From assembly GCA_019420505.1 (NCBI GenBank), contig JAHZHC010000023.1, forward strand, positions 50,250 through 114,249: 64,000 bases of DNA. The letters run 5' to 3'. The position numbers and the translations under genes are program-made. This DNA is from Ruminococcus sp. (lineage in GTDB: Bacteria > Bacillota > Clostridia > Oscillospirales > Ruminococcaceae). The notes below the pieces were generated by a model. That model was not told where the DNA came from, made no database searches, and saw only the letters and a program-made list of their open reading frames with translations. Positions 18,055 to 26,524 of this stretch are shown in pieces. How positions within the stretch are numbered: the stretch's first letter is position 1; each line of letters starts with the position of its first letter.

Positions 18055-18954
18055 ATGATTCAAAATAACAAATATGGATATATGACCGACTGTAAAGAAG
18101 TCCCGATCTCATTTCCGCCTCAGCATCAAAACAGACAGCCCGGATTTGAATATGAAATGAAACCCAGACCAATGTCCGAATGCGGAGAAAAATGTAAAAG
18201 GCTTGAAAATAAAGTCGCTCTGATAACAGGCGGAGACAGCGGCATAGGCAGAGCCGTTGCTTATGATTTTGTAAAAGAAGGAGCAAAGGTTGCCATTGTT
18301 TATTATGATGAGGAACGTGACGCCAAGGAAACAAAAGAAAGAATAAGCCAGCTGGGAGGTAAATGTCTGCTCCTTCAGGGAGATTTAAAAAATCCTGCTT
18401 TTGCAAAACAATGTGTAGAAAAAACAATAGAATATTACGGCAAGCTTGATATTTTAGTAAATAATCATGCAGTACAGTTTATACAGAAAAGTATACTCGA
18501 TATTTCCCATGACCAGCTTGAATTTACATTCCGTAACAATGTTTTCTCGTTTTTTTATTTGATTCAATACGCATTGCCTCATATGAAACGAGGTTGCTGT
18601 ATTATTAATACTGCTTCTGTTACAGCTTATCAGGGAAATAAAGATCTGATTGATTACAGTTCAACAAAAGGAGCAATAGTTTCTCTTACAAGATCGCTTT
18701 CACTATCTCTGGCTGAAAAAGGTATAAGAGTAAATGCAGTAGCGCCAGGTCCTATATGGACACCCCTGATTCCTGCTTCTTTTTCTGCTGAGGAAGTAAA
18801 GACCTTCGGTACAAAAACTTCAAAAGTTCCTATGATGAGAGCAGGTCAACCCTGCGAGGTTTCACCCTGCTATGTGTTTCTTGCATCAGACGATTCAAGC
18901 TACATGACAGGACAGGTGCTTCATCCCAACGGCGGTACTATTGTTGGATCATAG
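18055..18954 (+). CDS. SDR family oxidoreductase (general stress protein 39/YhxC-like)
   Basis: 299 residues with CAGGAGG upstream. A 50-residue N-terminal extension (FPPQHQNRQPGFEYEM) typical of the YdaD/YhxC subgroup precedes the NAD(P) site ITGGDSGIGRAV. NNHAVQ, the catalytic Ser in INTASVTAY and Tyr/Lys in YSSTKGAI follow, ending in GQVLHPNGG. Substrate unknown; relatives are general-stress dehydrogenases. It is followed by a manganese-catalase gene, so a shared oxidative-stress or spore role is possible but only contextual. Confidence 0.9.
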   Translation: MIQNNKYGYMTDCKEVPISFPPQHQNRQPGFEYEMKPRPMSECGEKCKRLENKVALITGGDSGIGRAVAYDFVKEGAKVAIVYYDEERDAKETKERISQLGGKCLLLQGDLKNPAFAKQCVEKTIEYYGKLDILVNNHAVQFIQKSILDISHDQLEFTFRNNVFSFFYLIQYALPHMKRGCCIINTASVTAYQGNKDLIDYSSTKGAIVSLTRSLSLSLAEKGIRVNAVAPGPIWTPLIPASFSAEEVKTFGTKTSKVPMMRAGQPCEVSPCYVFLASDDSSYMTGQVLHPNGGTIVGS

Positions 18955-19012
18955 CATAGAATAAATCGTAAGAATGTGGAAATAATATCTCTGAAGAACG
19001 GAGGTTATTTCT

Positions 19013-19681
19013 ATGTTTAAACATGAAAAAATGTTATTTCATCCTGTTTCGGTTGAGAAACCGAATCCACAATATGCCGCACTTATGCAGGAACAGCTTG
19101 GCGGTGCAAACGGGGAATTGAAAGCGGCAATGCAGTATATGTCCCAAAGCTTCAGAATCAAAGACCCGGAGATAAAAGATTTGTTCCTTGATATTGCAGC
19201 AGAAGAACTTGGTCATATGGAAATGGTTGCACAAACAATCAATATGCTTAATGGCCATGATGTTGACGCCCGGACTGTTCCGGCAGGAGAAATTGAATCA
19301 CATGTGCTTTTAGGTCTGAATCCGGGATTAATTAATGCGTCCGGTTATTCATGGACAGGAGATTATGTTACCGTAACAGGGGATTTGTGTGCTGATTTAC
19401 TTTCTAATATTGCCTCTGAGCAAAGAGCAAAGGTTGTCTACGAATATCTCTACAGACAAATTGAGGATAAAAAAGTAAGAGAAACGATAGACTTTCTTCT
19501 CAACCGTGAAGAAGCTCACAATGCAATGTTCCGTGAAGCGTTTAATAAGGTTCAGGATACGGGTTCAAACCGTGATTTTGGAACAACCAAGGCAGCAAAA
19601 ATGTATTTCAGTATGTCAGAACCTTCTCCCGCAAATAATCCATATTCAAAAACAAATATATCGCCGCCTTCCTTTAGCTGA
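19013..19681 (+). CDS. Manganese catalase family protein, CotJC-like
   Basis: 222 residues. A ferritin-like four-helix bundle carries di-manganese ligands, visible as GANGELKAAMQY, AAEELGHMEM, ASEQRAKVVYEYL and NREEAHNAMF. The length and start resemble spore-coat CotJC and the shorter clostridial Mn catalases, which dismutate hydrogen peroxide. CotJC genes usually follow cotJA/cotJB, and these are absent here, so coat location is uncertain. Good GGAGG site; own terminator downstream. Confidence 0.88.
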   Translation: MFKHEKMLFHPVSVEKPNPQYAALMQEQLGGANGELKAAMQYMSQSFRIKDPEIKDLFLDIAAEELGHMEMVAQTINMLNGHDVDARTVPAGEIESHVLLGLNPGLINASGYSWTGDYVTVTGDLCADLLSNIASEQRAKVVYEYLYRQIEDKKVRETIDFLLNREEAHNAMFREAFNKVQDTGSNRDFGTTKAAKMYFSMSEPSPANNPYSKTNISPPSFS

Positions 19682-19697
19682 TTTCTATATGCAAAAA

Positions 19698-19736
19698 ATA
19701 ATACCTATGACTTTTTATTGTCATAGGTATTATATT
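19698..19736 (+). terminator. Terminator after the Mn catalase
   Basis: Fourteen-base stem ATAATACCTATGAC (19698-19711)/GTCATAGGTATTAT (19720-19733) 17 bases after the stop codon. Confidence 0.75.
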
Positions 19737-19812
19737 AATATTTCATATTCATAATAAAATATAAAAATATCAACTTAAATTATATAAATTTATTTAGCAA
19801 AAATAAAAACTA

Positions 19813-19846
19813 ATGCCGGTAATTTTTATTTTACCGGCATTTTTCT
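19813..19846. terminator. Terminator between Mn catalase and hflX
   Basis: Eleven-base stem AATGCCGGTAA (19813-19823)/TTACCGGCATT (19832-19842) with T runs on both outer sides; serves convergent transcription, mainly hflX on the minus strand. Confidence 0.75.
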
Positions 19847-19919
19847 ATAAATTTACTTTAAATAAGGATCAGCGTTCTCAGCAGGGAAATCTGTATACTG
19901 TCTAAGGAGGTGAAAAACA

Positions 19920-21173
19920 TTAATTTTGAATATACTCTTCAATCTTGGAGAACACTTTTATATCTACCAAAGCATCAGCCAGTATCCCGTCAGCAGTGTA
20001 TTCCTCGGAAAACACTTTACCATCTATTCGGATAGTATTAAGCAAACCTGCCTTGTCAAAAGGTAAAAGAAGCTTGGTTCTTATTGCTGACTGCGGCAGT
20101 GCATTTTGAATTGCTAAAAGAAGACGATCTATCCCCGTGCCTTCTTTTGCAGATATTTTAACAACATTTTCTTCAGTAAGAATATCATCGCTTACCGATA
20201 CCTTATCACATTTATTCAGTACCGTGATTGTCGGTATGCCTTCACAGCCCAATTCAGCAAGCAGCTCAAGAGTTACCCTTGCCTGTTCTTCACAATTATC
20301 TGAGGATGCATCACATATATGCAATATTACATCTGCATTTGCTGCTTCCTCCAAAGTGGACTTAAAAGCTTCCACAAGATGATGGGGAAGCCTTCGGATA
20401 AGTCCTACGGTATCAACCAGCATAACGCTTCTGCCATCAGGCAGCTCTATTGATCTCGATGTCGTTTCAAGTGTAGCAAACAATTTGTTTTCAGCTAAAA
20501 CTCCTGCTTCTGTCAGAGTATTAAGCAAGGTTGATTTACCAACGTTTGTGTATCCGACAATAGCACAAATTAAAACACCGTCTTTCTTGCGCCTTGCACG
20601 CTGATGATCCCGACGTTTTTCTATTTCTTTAAGCTCTTGATTAAGCGTAGCTATTCGGTTTCTTATGTGTCGTTTGTCAGTTTCAAGCTTTGTTTCTCCG
20701 GGTCCCCTTGTTCCTATTCCTCCTCCGAGTCTTGAAAGCTTTAGTCCCATTCCTGCCAATCTTGGAAGACGATATCTGTGCTGTGCGATTTCTACCTGTA
20801 ATCTGCCCTCATGTGTTGTAGCACGCTGAGCAAAAATATCAAGGATCAGCATAGTTCTGTCAATTGTGTGCACTTTGCAGACGTCCTCGATATTTCTTAT
20901 CTGAGTTGCAGTAAGTTCATGATCAAAAATTATCTGATCAATTTCTTCCGCCTCACAAATTTGTGCCATTTCCTCCAATCTTCCGGAACCTACACAAGTT
21001 GCGGAATCAAAAGAAGGACGTTTTTGAATTACCCGTGCGATTACTTCTCCTCCGGCAGTATTGGTTAATTCCTCAAGTTCGTCCAGAGATGTTAAAACAT
21101 CATATTCTCCCGTGTCCACCGCTGCCAAAAGAATTCGGTCCTTTTTTTCAAGGTTATTAAATATTTCAGTCAT
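19920..21173 (-). CDS. hflX: Ribosome-associated GTPase HflX
   Basis: 417 residues. N-terminal HflX domain (VGSGRLEEM, IIFDHELTATQIRN, RATTHEGRLQVEIAQ, GGGIGTRGPGETKLETD), a basic coiled-coil, then the GTPase domain with G1 GYTNVGKST, G2 FATLETT, G3 DTVGLI and G4 NKCD. HflX splits stalled or antibiotic-bound 70S ribosomes in a GTP-dependent way; in Listeria an HflX relative gives inducible macrolide/lincosamide resistance. The ribosome site is AGGAGG and lies inside a stem described in the leader entry, so expression is probably induced rather than constitutive. Confidence 0.96.
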   Translation of the reverse strand: MTEIFNNLEKKDRILLAAVDTGEYDVLTSLDELEELTNTAGGEVIARVIQKRPSFDSATCVGSGRLEEMAQICEAEEIDQIIFDHELTATQIRNIEDVCKVHTIDRTMLILDIFAQRATTHEGRLQVEIAQHRYRLPRLAGMGLKLSRLGGGIGTRGPGETKLETDKRHIRNRIATLNQELKEIEKRRDHQRARRKKDGVLICAIVGYTNVGKSTLLNTLTEAGVLAENKLFATLETTSRSIELPDGRSVMLVDTVGLIRRLPHHLVEAFKSTLEEAANADVILHICDASSDNCEEQARVTLELLAELGCEGIPTITVLNKCDKVSVSDDILTEENVVKISAKEGTGIDRLLLAIQNALPQSAIRTKLLLPFDKAGLLNTIRIDGKVFSEEYTADGILADALVDIKVFSKIEEYIQN

Positions 21174-21186
21174 ATACTTTATTCCT

Positions 21187-21357
21187 CCTGATATTTATTA
21201 GCATTTGATTTTTTGTGATAAATATATCAGGCATATTATTCTACAGACCTGATCTCCTCTTGATCCGGGCATAAAAAAACACACCCCTTAGGCGTGTAAC
21301 AAAAGTTATACGAAAGGTCTGAAATAAGCTGTACATATAATGTGTACCGCCTGATAT
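21187..21357 (-). promoter_or_regulatory. Attenuator-type leader of hflX: terminator plus alternative SD-sequestering stems
   Basis: Minus-strand order: leader ORF (21388-21362); segment 1 ATATCAGGC (21357-21349); hairpin GTACA/TGTAC; terminator ACACGCC/GGTGTGT (21298-21279) followed by T7; segment 2 GCCTGATATATTTAT (21232-21218); segment 3 ATAAATATCAGG (21198-21187), which merges into the hflX SD. Segment 2 pairs with segment 1 over nine bases or with segment 3 over twelve with a two-base bulge, so the two folds exclude each other. CAGACCT (21321-21315) and AGGTCTG (21250-21244) can close around the terminator. This is the architecture of translation-dependent attenuation. Confidence 0.7.
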
Positions 21358-21361
21358 TCAA

Positions 21362-21388
21362 TTAAAGATTTGTCACCTTTATTCTCAT
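21362..21388 (-). CDS. hflX leader peptide MRIKVTNL
   Basis: Eight codons plus TAA with an AAGGAGAG ribosome site eight bases upstream. It sits just before the alternative stems of the hflX leader, with no other purpose apparent. Short leader peptides in this position act as sensors on which drug-bound ribosomes stall. Confidence 0.6.
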   Translation of the reverse strand: MRIKVTNL

Positions 21389-21531
21389 GACTTCCACTCT
21401 CCTTTCGCAATTAATGGTTAAAGTATATCACAAACAATTGCTTTTGTCAACGTATAAAAAAATAAATTGTAAAAATAAAGCACATATACGGCTAATTTTA
21501 AATGCCGATATATGTGCTGTTCAAAATCTAA

Positions 21532-22473
21532 TTATTTATTAAGCTGTTCTCTGAGTTTTTGCTGTTCTTCTTCCATCATTTTCATTAATTCTTCCAATGA
21601 AGCAGAAGCAGTCTTCCGTGTTGAAGAAACCGACTCCTCAGCATCTCTTGGCTGTGGTTTAACTTCAGGCTCCTGTTCTTCAATCTCTTCAGCTTCAGAA
21701 ACATCTACATTCAAATCATCTTCATATGTTTCATCAGTATCAATATTGTCACCTTCAATATCTGTCTCTTCTGAATTTTCATCAGCCGCAGTGCCGAAGT
21801 TAATGTCATAATCATCTTCATCTGAATTTATATTCTGAGCTGCAAAACGTGCATCTTCATTAAGGAAATCTTCCAATGTGTCTTCCTCTTCATCATCTTC
21901 TTCATATTCATTATCATCGTCACGGGAAGATGAATGCGTTGCAATTGCAATGATTATTTCAATAATTGCTAAAAGAAGCAGCGGAATGATGATGCAAATT
22001 GCCATTCCTATGTAAGATGTTACAAACTTGATAGCTTTTCCGGCAGTAATATAATTAGTTGTTGCAACTCCTACAACATCCTTGGCTTTAACCTCATAAA
22101 CGTTTTCAGAATCGTTTCCCTGATAAACCTTGTAAATAACTCCGTCAACATTATCGCCCTTTGCAACAACATCCTGTAGCCAGAATACAGATGTACCGAT
22201 GCTGGGAACATTCTCACATAATACTGCTTTGCCGATTTTATCCTTGCTTGGGGAAACATTTTCAGCCAAAACCAAAGAATTTTTCGGAACAGCGTCGCCC
22301 ATTCTGTTGGAATCCATTAAAAATACGCTGTAACCTGCAATACTCGGTGTTACATCATCATTTTTGAATACTCTTGAAATACCCACCATAGCCAATATTT
22401 CTATTATTATGATTACAGCAAAGAATATTGCAGCTTTTTTAGCGGCAGATGATTTCTTTTTAGTTTTACTCAT
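21532..22473 (-). CDS. Membrane protein with a degenerate signal-peptidase-like domain and acidic tail
   Basis: 313 residues: basic N-terminus, membrane helix (15-34), about 120 residues resembling the S24/S26 (SipW) fold (GYSVFLMDSNRMGD..PKNSLVLAE; VFWLQDVVAKGDNVDG), a second helix (FVTSYIGMAICIIIPLLLL) and a cytoplasmic tail of about 110 residues dominated by Asp/Glu, ending in a short coiled coil. The Ser expected before Met in S-x-S-M is replaced by Arg (NRM), so catalysis is unlikely. No function can be assigned; it might be a scaffold or an inactive peptidase homologue. Confidence 0.7.
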   Translation of the reverse strand: MSKTKKKSSAAKKAAIFFAVIIIIEILAMVGISRVFKNDDVTPSIAGYSVFLMDSNRMGDAVPKNSLVLAENVSPSKDKIGKAVLCENVPSIGTSVFWLQDVVAKGDNVDGVIYKVYQGNDSENVYEVKAKDVVGVATTNYITAGKAIKFVTSYIGMAICIIIPLLLLAIIEIIIAIATHSSSRDDDNEYEEDDEEEDTLEDFLNEDARFAAQNINSDEDDYDINFGTAADENSEETDIEGDNIDTDETYEDDLNVDVSEAEEIEEQEPEVKPQPRDAEESVSSTRKTASASLEELMKMMEEEQQKLREQLNK

Positions 22474-22582
22474 TCTTAAACATCCCTCTCAAATTTAATT
22501 TACACATTTGTTATCTGTATAATAAATTATAACATATATCTTTTTAAATTTCAACAGTCTAACAAATTTTTTCAGAAAGCTA

Positions 22583-22638
22583 TTGACAAGTTTACTTGTC
22601 GGTGATATAATATCCTTGCAAAGTAAACTTGTCAAAGG
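22583..22638 (+). promoter_or_regulatory. Promoter with two inverted copies of an operator for the DUF6442/XRE pair
   Basis: TTGACA (22583-22588), 17 bases, TATAAT (22606-22611). The dyad GACAAGTTTACTTGTC (22585-22600) covers the -35 and spacer. A second copy in the opposite orientation, AAGTAAACTTGTC (22621-22633), lies just past the start point. Two sites around the promoter of an operon encoding its own XRE regulator fit autorepression. Confidence 0.65.
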
Positions 22639-22670
22639 TTTTTGCTTATTATTGAAAGGAGACTTATATC

Positions 22671-23006
22671 ATGACAAAAGAAGAAATTTTAAAAAAGAGC
22701 CGAGAGGAAAATAAAAATCAGGATTTTGCCGAAAAAGCAGTAATTGCTAAATCAAGTACAGTCGCAGCATCAATAGGCTTTATAATGTGCGGAATAATAA
22801 CTGTTATTTCTGCAATTACTGATTATAATAACCGTCTTGTTGCCGCAGTATGCTGGACTATTTATTTTTCAATGAATGGAAGTCTTTTTCTCACAAAATA
22901 TTTTAAATTGAAAAAAAGACATGAGCTTATGCTTTCAATCCTATTTATCCTGCTTGCAGTGTTATTTTTTACAACATTTGTTCTTATTACTACAAAGGTT
23001 ATATAA
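22671..23006 (+). CDS. Small membrane protein, DUF6442-like
   Basis: 111 residues: charged N-terminus MTKEEILKKSREENKNQD, then four hydrophobic segments. This start and the immediately following small XRE regulator are the usual arrangement of the DUF6442 family. No function is established. GAAAGGAG precedes the ATG; the stop is directly followed by the regulator's ATG, so both are translated from one transcript. Confidence 0.75.
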   Translation: MTKEEILKKSREENKNQDFAEKAVIAKSSTVAASIGFIMCGIITVISAITDYNNRLVAAVCWTIYFSMNGSLFLTKYFKLKKRHELMLSILFILLAVLFFTTFVLITTKVI

Positions 23007-23216
23007 ATGAACAGCAAGCTGAAATTACAAAACCGACTTAAAGAAACAAGAAATGAAATGGGACTTTCGCAAAACAAACTGGCACAAATTGTGGGTGTTT
23101 CAAGGAATACTATAAGTTCCATTGAAACCGGACAGTTTTGTCCCACTGCTAAGCTTGCATTAATTATCTGTATAGCTCTCGATAAAAAATTTGAAGATCT
23201 ATTTTATTTTGAGTAG
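23007..23216 (+). CDS. XRE-family transcriptional regulator
   Basis: 69 residues, essentially one helix-turn-helix (LKETRNEMGLSQNKLAQIVGV; SRNTISSIETGQFCPT). No effector domain. It probably binds the GACAAGTTTACTTGTC sites upstream of the operon and represses its own synthesis together with the membrane protein. Confidence 0.88.
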   Translation: MNSKLKLQNRLKETRNEMGLSQNKLAQIVGVSRNTISSIETGQFCPTAKLALIICIALDKKFEDLFYFE

Positions 23217-23342
23217 ATTTTAAATATGAAAAGCATACAAAAACAGCAATTTGTGAACTGATTAAATTTATGCAAACATAAGATAAAACTACGGTCTGAA
23301 AAATAAATGTTAAATCTTATTGTTTTTGTTATTAAACAATAA

Positions 23343-23387
23343 TTCCCCCTTACGGCATTTTATTTTGCCGTAAAGGGGAACTTTTTT
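23343..23387. terminator. Bidirectional terminator between XRE gene and SGNH hydrolase gene
   Basis: TTACGGCA (23350-23357) and TGCCGTAA (23366-23373), extended by TTCCCC/GGGGAA with small internal bulges, then a run of T. The bases from 23217 to here hold nothing else. Confidence 0.8.
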
Positions 23388-23430
23388 ACTTTACGTTTCT
23401 ATTAAAATTTATTTAATGCTTTTTGTCAAA

Positions 23431-24417
23431 TTACTTTTTCTTTTTCAATACAACAATTGCAGCAGCTGCAAGAACTAAAGCAACAGATGTACCGGCAGCA
23501 ACTCCGGTGTTAGGACTGGAAGAAGCCGATGAGTTAGTATTTGAATTGTTGTTTGTGGAATTAACCTTGTTGGCATTAGATGAACTGTTATTGCCGCTTG
23601 TGTTTGAAGAACTTTTATCAGTATCTGATGAGTTTAATTTGTCAGTATCTGACGAATCATCATTTGTTTCTGATGAATTGTCTGTATCAGAAATAGAAGA
23701 ATCATCAATTATTTCAGAAGAACTGTCATTTGAATCTTCAGAACTGCTGTCTGAAAAGTCTTCCTTTATTTCACCGTAAACATATGGCTCCATAGCGTCC
23801 TTAAGCAGCTCAAAGCCCTCAGGAGTAGGATGCAAGCCGTCTCTGGAGTATTCTTCATATCCCAGACCCGTAGTTGTGTCCAGCAATGCGTCCCAGCATT
23901 CGTCCATAAATGTTACATAACCATATTTTCCTGCCAGTGCTTTTAAATTAGCATTATATTTTGGTGACAGGTTTTCATTTATGTAATGCTTGTAACTCTT
24001 GCAGGTAGGCAAAATACCGGATACATAAATATGAATATCAGGCATGTTTTCTTTAGCCAGCTTAAACATATTCTCAAAATTGCTCATAGAAGCCGAGCAA
24101 GTGCTGCCCCAGCCGTCTAATGACCAGTCGTTTGCACCGCAAACTATGAATAGCTTATCGTAATCGCCGTAAACCTGATTAAATCTTGCAAGAATGTCAT
24201 TTGTGTTTTCTCCGCCGACACCAAAGTTGTCAATAGTTGCGTTAGGGAAAAGGCTTGACCATTGACCCATCTGACAAATACTGTCGCCTATAAAAGCAAT
24301 TTTATAGTTTTTTTCTTCGTCAGAAGTGCTGTCTTCTGCAAAAACTCCGGTTGCAAAGGTAGATACGGTAAAAACAGATGTAATAAAAATGATTATATTT
24401 TTTAATGTTTTTTTCAT
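23431..24417 (-). CDS. Secreted SGNH/GDSL-type hydrolase with C-terminal surface anchor
   Basis: 328 residues. Signal peptide (1-27); SGNH blocks I FIGDSICQMG, II FGVGGENT, III VCGANDW and V DGLHPTPEGF, giving the Ser, Gly, Asn and Asp/His of the catalytic site. A linker of about 85 residues of almost only Ser, Asp, Asn and Thr follows. The end is SPNTG, a hydrophobic stretch and KKKK, a sortase-type sorting signal variant. Such enzymes deacylate polysaccharides or lipids outside the cell; the substrate is unknown. Confidence 0.86.
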   Translation of the reverse strand: MKKTLKNIIIFITSVFTVSTFATGVFAEDSTSDEEKNYKIAFIGDSICQMGQWSSLFPNATIDNFGVGGENTNDILARFNQVYGDYDKLFIVCGANDWSLDGWGSTCSASMSNFENMFKLAKENMPDIHIYVSGILPTCKSYKHYINENLSPKYNANLKALAGKYGYVTFMDECWDALLDTTTGLGYEEYSRDGLHPTPEGFELLKDAMEPYVYGEIKEDFSDSSSEDSNDSSSEIIDDSSISDTDNSSETNDDSSDTDKLNSSDTDKSSSNTSGNNSSSNANKVNSTNNNSNTNSSASSSPNTGVAAGTSVALVLAAAAIVVLKKKK

Positions 24418-24540
24418 ATTATCATTCTCCTTAAAAATATTTCAATTTAATTATATTACAATAATATATACTTGTCTATTAATTATTTGTAAATTTTTAT
24501 TAAATCAGGAATATATAATACATGAAAACTATAAAAATAC

Positions 24541-24963
24541 TTACAATGCCTTTTTCATCGTGATATGAGGACAGTGTTCGTCCATGTGTAAATCTCCCGT
24601 ATTTTCATATCCCAGCTTTGAATAAAATCCCGAAGCCTGAACCTGAGCGGAAAGACTGATAGATTTCACACCAAGCTTTTTTGCATAGTCTTCAAGAGAG
24701 GTAATAATTATTGCGCCTAACCCTTTTCCTCTGTATTCGGAAAGAACAGCCACTCTTCCAATATGCCAGCCGGTTTCATCTTCAAAAAGCCGCCCCGTAG
24801 CCATAGCCTTGCCAAGATGGGAAATGAGAACATGTATAGCTTCATTATCTGTTTCATCAAATTCGTTGACAAAGCCTTGTTCTTGAATAAATACTTTTCG
24901 GCGGATTTCTGCGGCTTCCGGAAGCTGCTCAAGTCCTCTGCAATACTTTACAGAATAGCTCAT
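24541..24963 (-). CDS. GNAT family N-acetyltransferase
   Basis: 140 residues with the acetyl-CoA loop GRVAVLSEYRGKGLGAII and an N-terminal stretch (EIRRKVFIQEQGFV..ETDNEAIH) common to the ElaA/YjcF-type subgroup. Substrate unknown. It begins three bases after the ABC ATPase gene and is probably translated from the same transcript, though its link to amino-acid uptake is not clear. Confidence 0.85.
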   Translation of the reverse strand: MSYSVKYCRGLEQLPEAAEIRRKVFIQEQGFVNEFDETDNEAIHVLISHLGKAMATGRLFEDETGWHIGRVAVLSEYRGKGLGAIIITSLEDYAKKLGVKSISLSAQVQASGFYSKLGYENTGDLHMDEHCPHITMKKAL

Positions 24964-24966
24964 AGC

Positions 24967-25761
24967 TTATAATACCTTTGATAAAAATTCTTTAAGGCGA
25001 GGGCTTTGAGGATTACTGAAAAATTCTTCAGGAGGAGCTTCTTCAGCAATAGTGCCATTGTCCATAAAAATAACTCTTGAAGCAACTTCTCTTGCAAATC
25101 CCATTTCATGAGTTACAACAACCATTGTCATTCCGTCATCAGCAAGCTCCTTCATCAGGTTAAGAACTTCGCCTACCATTTCCGGGTCAAGAGCAGAAGT
25201 AGGTTCGTCAAAAAGGATAACATCAGGATTCATTGCCAGAGAACGTACTATAGCTACACGCTGTTTCTGACCGCCTGAAAGGGAAGACGGATATACATCA
25301 GCCTTATCTTCAAGACCTATTCTTTTTAAAAGTTCAAAAGCCTGTTCTTTTGCTTCCAGCTTAATCTGTTTAACAGATTTTATTTCTTGGTTGATTTTTT
25401 TACCGAATAACTTTGCTCTTTTAAGCTTGCGTCGTTTTTTCTTTTCAATCAGAACAGGAGCAAGCATAATGTTTTGAATAACTGTCTTATTGTTAAATAA
25501 ATTAAAATGCTGAAAAACCATACCCATTTTCTGACGATGAATATTGATGTCAACGTGCAGATCAGCAATATCAACTCCGTTAAAAATGATACTGCCCGAG
25601 GTCGGATCTTCCATACAGTTAAGACAGCGCAAAAAGGTGGATTTTCCCGACCCGGACGGACCGATTACCACTACCTTTTCACCTTTTTCAATGGTGGTAT
25701 TAATATTTTTCAGAACCTGGAGCGAGCCAAAGCTTTTGTTAAGATTAACGACCTCTATCAC
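24967..25761 (-). CDS. Polar amino-acid ABC transporter, ATP-binding protein
   Basis: 264 residues from a GTG start (GGAGA upstream) overlapping the permease by 17 bases. Walker A GPSGSGKST, Q-loop FQHFNLF, signature LSGGQKQR, Walker B VILFDEPTSALD and H-loop VVTHEM. A charged insertion of about 30 residues (KKKRRKLKRAKLFGKKINQE) between Q-loop and signature is longer than in typical GlnQ-type proteins. It powers import through the neighbouring permease. Confidence 0.94.
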   Translation of the reverse strand: MIEVVNLNKSFGSLQVLKNINTTIEKGEKVVVIGPSGSGKSTFLRCLNCMEDPTSGSIIFNGVDIADLHVDINIHRQKMGMVFQHFNLFNNKTVIQNIMLAPVLIEKKKRRKLKRAKLFGKKINQEIKSVKQIKLEAKEQAFELLKRIGLEDKADVYPSSLSGGQKQRVAIVRSLAMNPDVILFDEPTSALDPEMVGEVLNLMKELADDGMTMVVVTHEMGFAREVASRVIFMDNGTIAEEAPPEEFFSNPQSPRLKEFLSKVL

Positions 25762-26455
25762 TTTTTCTCAGTCTCCTTTCCATTAATTTAATTAAAAGGG
25801 TAATGAACAGTACCAAAACAATATAGATAATTGCCATTATAAGATATGGCACCATAAATTCATAACTGCTGCTTCCTATGTTATTAAACGCAACATATAA
25901 ATCTGTTGCACCGATAAAGCTGACAACTGAAGTTTCTTTTATAAGTGCAATAAACTCATTTCCCATTGTGGGCAGAATGTTTTTTACTGCCTGAGGAATA
26001 ATGATTTTCAGCATTGTTGTTGAATAGCTCAGACCAACCGAGCGTCCGCCTTCCATTTGTCCCGAATCAACAGATAAAATACCTCCACGCATTATTTCAG
26101 ATATGTAAGCGCCGCTGTTCAAACCGAAAACCCAGGTAGCAACAGTGACTGAAGGCATTTTTAAACCGATGATCGGCATAAGCACATAATAGAATACAAG
26201 AAGCTGAACAACCATAGGAGTACCTCGGAAAAATCCGACATAAACACTGCAAATCCCATTCAGTACCTTCGGCAAGGTTTTATATTTCGGCAAAACACGT
26301 ACCGTTGCAATTAAAGTACCTATCAGAATACCGATTATCAGACCCAGAACTGCAATGAAAATAGTGTTCTGCAAACCTTCAATAACAGTTTTATATCCGT
26401 TTCCGTCAAAAAAGGCTCTATAAAAAGTATCAAGTTTCCTATCGAAATTACCCAT
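25745..26455 (-). CDS. Polar amino-acid ABC transporter permease
   Basis: 236 residues, about five membrane helices, with the HisMQ-type start (TVIEGLQNTIFIAVLGLIIG) and the EAA-like ATPase contact loop GGRSVGLSYSTTMLKIIIPQA. Single permease gene, so it probably acts as a homodimer. Lies between binding-protein and ATPase genes. Confidence 0.94.
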   Translation of the reverse strand: MGNFDRKLDTFYRAFFDGNGYKTVIEGLQNTIFIAVLGLIIGILIGTLIATVRVLPKYKTLPKVLNGICSVYVGFFRGTPMVVQLLVFYYVLMPIIGLKMPSVTVATWVFGLNSGAYISEIMRGGILSVDSGQMEGGRSVGLSYSTTMLKIIIPQAVKNILPTMGNEFIALIKETSVVSFIGATDLYVAFNNIGSSSYEFMVPYLIMAIIYIVLVLFITLLIKLMERRLRKSDRGR

Positions 26456-26524
26456 AAAATCTTTCCTTTAAAATACAATGCCCCACCGCTTTTGATGGGG
26501 TATTGTAGTAGTTCTTATTAATTT

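Noticed and set aside
18038..18427. 129-codon minus-strand ORF with Leu/Arg-rich sequence
   Set aside because: Complement of the SDR gene at 18055, which has all family motifs.
21512..21811. Ser-rich plus-strand ORF of 99 codons
   Set aside because: Antisense of the Asp/Glu-rich tail of the gene at 21532-22473; GAA/GAT repeats read as Ser codons on the other strand.
23423..23779. Acidic plus-strand ORF of 118 codons
   Set aside because: Antisense of the Ser/Asp/Asn linker of the SGNH hydrolase, no ribosome site.
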